Shown here: piece after piece, positions 13,396 to 16,918 of the stretch
Numbering within the stretch: position 1 is the stretch's first letter
Layout of the letters: every line of letters begins with the position of its first letter
Source: UBA1723 sp045641625
GTDB taxonomy: Bacteria; Bacteroidota; Bacteroidia; Bacteroidales; Paludibacteraceae
NCBI GenBank assembly: GCA_045641625.1
Contig: JAZUHH010000053.1
Coordinates: 1 to 16,918 of the forward strand
DNA length: 16,918 bases
Direction of reading: 5' to 3'
Position numbers and translations under genes: made by a program
Notes under the pieces: generated by a model
Told to the model about the DNA's origin: nothing
Seen by the model: only the letters and a program-made list of their open reading frames with translations
Database searches by the model: none

Positions 13396-14868
13396 TTACT
13401 TAGCCAACTCCTTGGCAAGACGATTGAACAACTCAACGCCGTGATAGTCACCGAGCACCTTGTTTGCCAAATCCTCGTGCAAAGCGTATGTCTTGCCTCC
13501 GATCTTTCCGTCTAGAATCTCGAACGGCTTAGAATCAGCACCTGTGATGAAGGCGAAGTTTGAATTCAAGTCCTCGTCCTTGATCTCATCCTTTGCGTCA
13601 AGAGACAAGTACATGTAATAGTCGCCCGATACATTGTAACCGTCATTGTCAACAGCCGGAATAGAATAAGTGATAGAGAAAGACTTCTCCTCACCAGCAT
13701 TCAAAATTCCCTTTGAAGTCTCGTTTGAAAGCACAGCCTTCTCATGGAAATGCTTCTTTCTGTAAAGAACCAAAGCCACGTTGCACTCCTCAAGGTCAAC
13801 TGACTGGCTACCTACATTCTTCACACTGAACTTCAAAGTACGTGTTCCGTCAGCATTCTCGCTGTCCGACTTTACCGACAGAGCCAAGTCGTTGCCAGAA
13901 CCTGCACGAAGAGCTGTACCAGTATTGACTTTGTTAGAAGCCGACCAAACACCAAAAGCAAAATTTCTGATGAAGAAATCGTATCCTACCCAAATATAGC
14001 CATTGTCACCCCAATCGGAAGCACCCCAAGAGTTCTGTATTCTGAAAGCGCCCTTAGAATCGTCATAACCGACAATCATCATGGCATGGTACGCATGACC
14101 TCCGTTGTAGGAATCCGGATCATCGGATGTAATAACGTTAGAGTTATTCCAACGCATGAATCTCTCACCAAGCTTTGCACCTACAACAAGAGGACCCTTA
14201 ACCAAATGGTTCTTGATATTTGCTGTAGTCATACCGTAGGCTGGTCGCTGTCCTCCTGTCAACTCTGAAGTATAGGCAACCACACGATACTCGCCAAGCT
14301 TGTCATTGGAATTACCTGCATTCACAGAAGATCCCGGATCACACACCATCTTCTGGTTTGTAAAAGGCTTCTGCGACATACGCTGAACTCCATAAGTCAT
14401 CATTACCTTGAAAGCAGGGTCAAAGCTTGAACCTCCGCAGTTTGAAGAAGCCTTGTCGTCAGCCTTGACTCTCATCAAATGCCATAGGTCAATCGGTGAA
14501 GTCTGGTTGGCAGCAGAACTTGGAGAAGTAATTCTTCCGTCAATGCTGTTAAGTGTAGTCTTCAAACCGTATCCTGTAGCCCAAGCAACACAAGTTCCGT
14601 ACTGGCCCTGGTTTCCGATCGGCGGAGCATATTGAGTCCAAGACACCCTTGCAGGCAATCCGTTCTCGCTGTTATCTACATCGTCAGTTGTCTCGTCATT
14701 GACGTCATCTGTCTGATAACCCATCATTCCGACCAACTGGTCGATGATGTCAAAGATCAATGCGGCGGTCTCCTCGTCACATGAAGTGTGCAAAGCCAGA
14801 GGCGAAGCCATCATGGCAGCAATTCCAAGCTTACAGCCTGTCTTCTTTATAAAATTTCTGAACTCCAT
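13396..14868 (-). CDS. C1A (papain-family) cysteine peptidase, probable surface lipoprotein
   Basis: A 490-residue protein. Residues 1-29 form a signal peptide and Cys30 (HTSC) is the likely lipidation site, though His at -3 is atypical. It is followed by DEE, the acidic patch that in Bacteroidota can act as a lipoprotein export signal to the cell surface. An Asp/Glu-rich linker (54-68) precedes the catalytic domain (~72-310). Papain signature: Gln87 (oxyanion hole) and Cys93 (nucleophile) in QGQYGTCVAWA, His261 in HAMMIVGYDD, and Asn279 in NSWGASDWGDNGYIW, all with the papain spacing. Papain's Cys22 is Tyr90 here, so the usual first disulfide is missing. No long inhibitory propeptide is present. 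Residues ~325-430 form an Ig-like beta domain (SVKNVGSQSVDL), perhaps for substrate or matrix binding. It follows the pentapeptide lipoprotein by 36 bases, so likely an operon. Confidence 0.88.
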   Translation of the reverse strand: MEFRNFIKKTGCKLGIAAMMASPLALHTSCDEETAALIFDIIDQLVGMMGYQTDDVNDETTDDVDNSENGLPARVSWTQYAPPIGNQGQYGTCVAWATGYGLKTTLNSIDGRITSPSSAANQTSPIDLWHLMRVKADDKASSNCGGSSFDPAFKVMMTYGVQRMSQKPFTNQKMVCDPGSSVNAGNSNDKLGEYRVVAYTSELTGGQRPAYGMTTANIKNHLVKGPLVVGAKLGERFMRWNNSNVITSDDPDSYNGGHAYHAMMIVGYDDSKGAFRIQNSWGASDWGDNGYIWVGYDFFIRNFAFGVWSASNKVNTGTALRAGSGNDLALSVKSDSENADGTRTLKFSVKNVGSQSVDLEECNVALVLYRKKHFHEKAVLSNETSKGILNAGEEKSFSITYSIPAVDNDGYNVSGDYYMYLSLDAKDEIKDEDLNSNFAFITGADSKPFEILDGKIGGKTYALHEDLANKVLGDYHGVELFNRLAKELAK

Positions 14869-14904
14869 ATTTACAAAATCCTTTTAATAACGTTTAACTT
14901 TATG

Positions 14905-15957
14905 TTATTCCTCGACACGGGAATCACGATCCACGTCGCAAGATATGCCCGGACCTGCATTTTTGTTCATCAGTGTCAAGTCCCTAACCTTTTCACGGAA
15001 ATCGACATCCTCCTGTCGGATGACCTTATAAATCATTTTCTCCTTTGGAACCTCACTCAAGTTAGTGCCGATAAACTCGGGACTTGTAAGGAACACGCTC
15101 TTTGTCAAGTCTATCGAGTGGACAGAGCAGTCGTTGAACTTTGCGCCCGCAATGAATATGCAGTTGCTCAAGTCTGCAAGGTTCATGACCTTTGTATGAC
15201 AGATGCTCGTTGTGGCAAGGAACTTGGAATAAGACATATTCAAAACCACACCAAGGTCAGCATAGTTTGCCATGAAAGCTCCATGCAGAAGCATGTCCGA
15301 AATCTGAGTTTCTCCGGTCACAACGACATTGTTCAAGTTCAAGTTTCCGGCAACAAAGGACTGAAGGCGCAGACCATTGTTGAACTTACCGTCCAGGAAT
15401 GTCACCGTACCAGCCGCACGCGCCGCAGACATCGAGAACGAAGACTCGCAAACGATCTCATAGAACCTGTTATGCTCGCCGCGCATTGTAATCATGTCGA
15501 ACTTTGCCTCACCACGGAAAATAGTCTTGCTAAAATCAACATTATCAACGAACAAAGATCTGGTAAAGTCAATATCGCTGCGGAAATCGCACGCAGTAAA
15601 CGTAACAGGACGGCGGAAGTTTGTAATACAAACCACCTTGGACTTTACTTTGCTCTTGGCGTTCACATTTCCGATAAATGTACAATTGAAGAAATATAGG
15701 GGAACATCAACATCCACGGCAGCAGATGTTCCGGAAGTAATATACATGTCTCCGACTTTCGAGAAGTCCAAATCGTCAAATATTATGGCGTTGGCAACCT
15801 GCACAGGCTTACCCTTCTTTATCATCTTGATGATATCAGAAGCATAGAGCTCCTTTGTTGCATTGTCATCCTTGCTCTGCACATTTCCACAGGACAACAA
15901 AGTCGCAACCAAGAAAATGAGCAATGAAAGTATTCCTTTATTTTTCAACAAATTCAT
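14905..15957 (-). CDS. Pentapeptide-repeat-like lipoprotein
   Basis: I prefer ATG 15957, giving 350 residues, because MNLLKNKGILSLLIFLVATLLSC is a compact lipoprotein signal with lipobox LLSC; ATG 15975 six codons upstream is also open and would begin close to the proposed promoter. After a polar linker (NVQSKDDNA), most of the chain (~60-300) is built of short repeats with phenylalanine/leucine every five residues and small or Asp/Asn residues between (FDDLDFSKV, CDFRSDIDFTRSLF, VDFSKTIFRGEAKFD, NLADLSNCIF). This is the degenerate A(D/N)LxF pattern of right-handed beta-helix pentapeptide proteins. Several cysteines sit at repeat positions. The C-terminal ~50 residues are charged and outside the helix. 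It has no enzymatic motif; a scaffold or binding role at the envelope, with the protease encoded next, is inference. Confidence 0.75.
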   Translation of the reverse strand: MNLLKNKGILSLLIFLVATLLSCGNVQSKDDNATKELYASDIIKMIKKGKPVQVANAIIFDDLDFSKVGDMYITSGTSAAVDVDVPLYFFNCTFIGNVNAKSKVKSKVVCITNFRRPVTFTACDFRSDIDFTRSLFVDNVDFSKTIFRGEAKFDMITMRGEHNRFYEIVCESSFSMSAARAAGTVTFLDGKFNNGLRLQSFVAGNLNLNNVVVTGETQISDMLLHGAFMANYADLGVVLNMSYSKFLATTSICHTKVMNLADLSNCIFIAGAKFNDCSVHSIDLTKSVFLTSPEFIGTNLSEVPKEKMIYKVIRQEDVDFREKVRDLTLMNKNAGPGISCDVDRDSRVEE

Positions 15958-15988
15958 AATATTACTATTGTCCATGATAAAATCTTGA

Positions 15989-15996
15989 CAAAAATA
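15989..15996 (-). promoter_or_regulatory. Possible promoter -7 element for the lipoprotein-peptidase operon
   Basis: Minus-strand TATTTTTG matches TAnnTTTG. No TTTG stands at the -33 distance. It lies 13 bases from ATG 15975 and 31 from ATG 15957; the latter spacing is the more usual, supporting the shorter protein. Confidence 0.4.
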
Positions 15997-16229
15997 CTAT
16001 TTATTATTGATACATATAGTATTCAGCACGTAAAAATTCAACAAACGTTGATTTTTGCACGCAAATTAACAGCACTGATCCAAAAGAAAAATAATAATAT
16101 AGGAAATCTGACAATGGATTAGACATCTTGATTTAACCGTATGAAGCCTACAAAATATTTGGAACGGAGGGAAGACCGACGTAAGGCGAGCCGGTATTCA
16201 AAGCGCAGAAAGAACAGACAAAACGAAAA
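15997..16229. other. Intergenic region upstream of the lipoprotein gene
   Basis: AT-rich from 15997 to about 16140, with an inverted repeat at 16032-16056 (AAAAATtCAAC, 4-base loop, GTTGATTTTT, one-base bulge). It turns GC-richer at 16141-16229, where a small basic plus-strand ORF is open. Confidence 0.5.
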
Positions 16230-16266
16230 AAGGCCGCCTTGGGGGCGACCTTCTTTCTATCTTTGA
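16141..16266 (+). CDS. Possible 41-residue highly basic peptide (uncertain)
   Basis: The only plus-strand frame that does not overlap a minus-strand protein gene along most of its length. It starts ATG at 16141 and stops TGA at 16264-16266; the peptide begins MKPTKYLERREDRRK, is rich in Arg/Lys and ends in PPWGRPSFYL. No SD or plus-strand promoter box is seen. Its 3' end overlaps the terminator hairpin of the opposite gene, so the end of the peptide is dictated by that hairpin. No family recognised; chance is likely. Confidence 0.15.
   Translation: MKPTKYLERREDRRKASRYSKRRKNRQNEKRPPWGRPSFYL
16230..16252 (-). terminator. Rho-independent terminator of the malic enzyme gene
   Basis: In minus-sense RNA AAGGTCGCC (16252-16244) pairs with GGCGGCCTT (16238-16230) over 9 bp, including one G-U, with a 5-base loop, then TTTTTCG. 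The wobble pair would be a C-A mismatch in plus-strand RNA, confirming direction. It starts about 21 bases after the stop codon. Confidence 0.9.
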
Positions 16267-16273
16267 TAAAGAA

Positions 16274-16918
16274 TTATCCGTTGATCTGAGCGTCGATTAC
16301 GGCAATAGTTGTGATGTTAAGGATATCACGAACTGTGCTCTCAGTCTCAAGAACATGGATAGGCTTCTTCAATCCCATCTGAACAGGACCTACGTTCTCT
16401 GCCATACCCATTGAAAGCAATGCCTTGTAAGTAATGTTAGCAGAGTTAAGGTTAGGGAATACGAATGTGTTTACATCGCGGCCCTTAAGCTTGTTGAATG
16501 GATACTTCTCGTCACGAAGGCTCTTGTCAACAGCGAAGTTGAACTGCATCTCACCGTCAACCAATACCTCTGGATGCTCAGCGTGAAGCTTCTCAACAGC
16601 CTCGTGTACCAATGTAGGAGAACCTGTGTTGTCAGCTCCGAAGTTGCTGTAAGAAAGCATTGCGATAACTGGATCAACGTCAAAGATCTTGACGCTCTGG
16701 TTAGTAAGAACAGTTATCTCCTCAAGAGTCTGAGCTGATGGATGGTTATTAACCAAAGTGTCAGCCATGAAGAATGTACCCTTAGGAGTATTGATGATAT
16801 TTAGAGCAGCGATATGATTGATTCCGTCACGTGTACCAACAATCTCAAGAGCTGGCTTAACTGCCTCTGTGTACTTAGTGTAAACACCAGTAAGCATTGC
16901 ATCAGCATCGCCCTTCTC
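16274..16918 (-). CDS. maeB: NADP-dependent malic enzyme, C-terminal phosphotransacetylase-like domain (partial)
   Basis: The last 214 codons of a gene whose 5' part lies beyond the right edge; the frame runs open to the last base (EKGDADAMLTG). It matches the C-terminal PTA/PTB-like domain of MaeB malic enzymes: GDADAM, SYSNFGADN, VDGEMQFNFAVDKSLR, YPFNKLKGRDVNTFVFPNLNSANITYKAL, VGPVQMGLKKPIHVLE and the end TTIAVIDAQ. A stand-alone phosphate acetyltransferase (Pta) shares much of this fold but usually lacks the QFNFA...YPF...KLKG wording and the IAVIDAQ tail, so MaeB is preferred. MaeB decarboxylates malate to pyruvate with NADP; the PTA-like part is regulatory, binding acetyl-CoA in characterised members. 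The N-terminal catalytic half cannot be checked here. Confidence 0.85.
   Translation of the reverse strand, partial: EKGDADAMLTGVYTKYTEAVKPALEIVGTRDGINHIAALNIINTPKGTFFMADTLVNNHPSAQTLEEITVLTNQSVKIFDVDPVIAMLSYSNFGADNTGSPTLVHEAVEKLHAEHPEVLVDGEMQFNFAVDKSLRDEKYPFNKLKGRDVNTFVFPNLNSANITYKALLSMGMAENVGPVQMGLKKPIHVLETESTVRDILNITTIAVIDAQING

Noticed and set aside
14788..15699. 303-codon plus-strand open frame
   Set aside because: It lies antisense to the pentapeptide lipoprotein and the start of the peptidase. The protein is rich in Cys/His with no recognisable family, while the minus frame has signal peptide, repeats and an operon context.
16032..16056. Inverted repeat with terminal T-run as a terminator
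   Set aside because: No gene ends near it on either strand, the stem has a bulge and few GC pairs, and the strong terminator of the malic enzyme is already at 16230-16252.
1..16918. CRISPR array, tRNA, rRNA, IS or phage remnants
   Set aside because: No spaced direct repeats, cloverleaf with CCA end, transposase, integrase or terminal inverted repeats with target duplications were seen on either strand.

Overview
All recognisable genes in this window lie on the minus strand. It reads as a chromosomal segment of a Bacteroidota bacterium, most likely order Bacteroidales. The signs are perfect or near TAnnTTTG (-7) promoter boxes such as TATCTTTG ahead of transcription units, weak or absent Shine-Dalgarno (SD) sequences before most genes, PorT/OMP_b-brl-type barrel proteins, a Bacteroidota-style lipoprotein with acidic residues right after the lipid cysteine, and close Bacteroidales-type protein sequences. 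I cannot name the genus. I see no phage, IS element, CRISPR array, rRNA or tRNA.

Layout, following transcription from right to left. (A) 16918-16274: 3' part of a MaeB-type malic enzyme, ending in a terminator. (B) 15957-13396: a pentapeptide-repeat lipoprotein followed by a papain-family (C1A) cysteine-protease lipoprotein, then a terminator. (C) 13160-9743: the conserved thrS-infC-rpmI-rplT translation operon with a structured thrS leader, an infC that appears to start at a non-AUG codon behind a near-perfect SD, and an unusually long structured rpmI-rplT spacer. (D) 9508-4776: a 1423-residue single-chain acyl-CoA dehydratase activase/reductase-like iron-sulfur protein plus a small membrane protein. 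(E) 4375-720: a YfhO-family membrane protein, a Fur-family metalloregulator and an outer-membrane beta-barrel protein, packed as an operon. (F) 720-1: a long AT-rich spacer with a long RNA-type hairpin, then the first codons of a gene leaving the left edge. Intrinsic terminators (522-563, 4732-4763, 9696-9721, 13347-13378, 16230-16252) separate the units cleanly.

Most of the content is housekeeping. The most interesting signals are regulatory RNA features. One is a thrS leader hairpin whose loop contains UUUGUAA, the form of a tRNA-Thr(UGU) anticodon loop. Another is an infC reading frame with no AUG/GUG/UUG upstream of the conserved core but an AAGGAGG placed 8 nt before an AUC. There are also two long hairpins (111-177 and 4551-4605) whose deviations from perfect symmetry become G-U pairs only if the minus strand is transcribed. 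On the protein side, the giant activase has two ASKHA ATPase domains, each with cysteines exactly 39 residues apart, and two dehydratase-like halves in one chain, with no dehydratase gene beside it.
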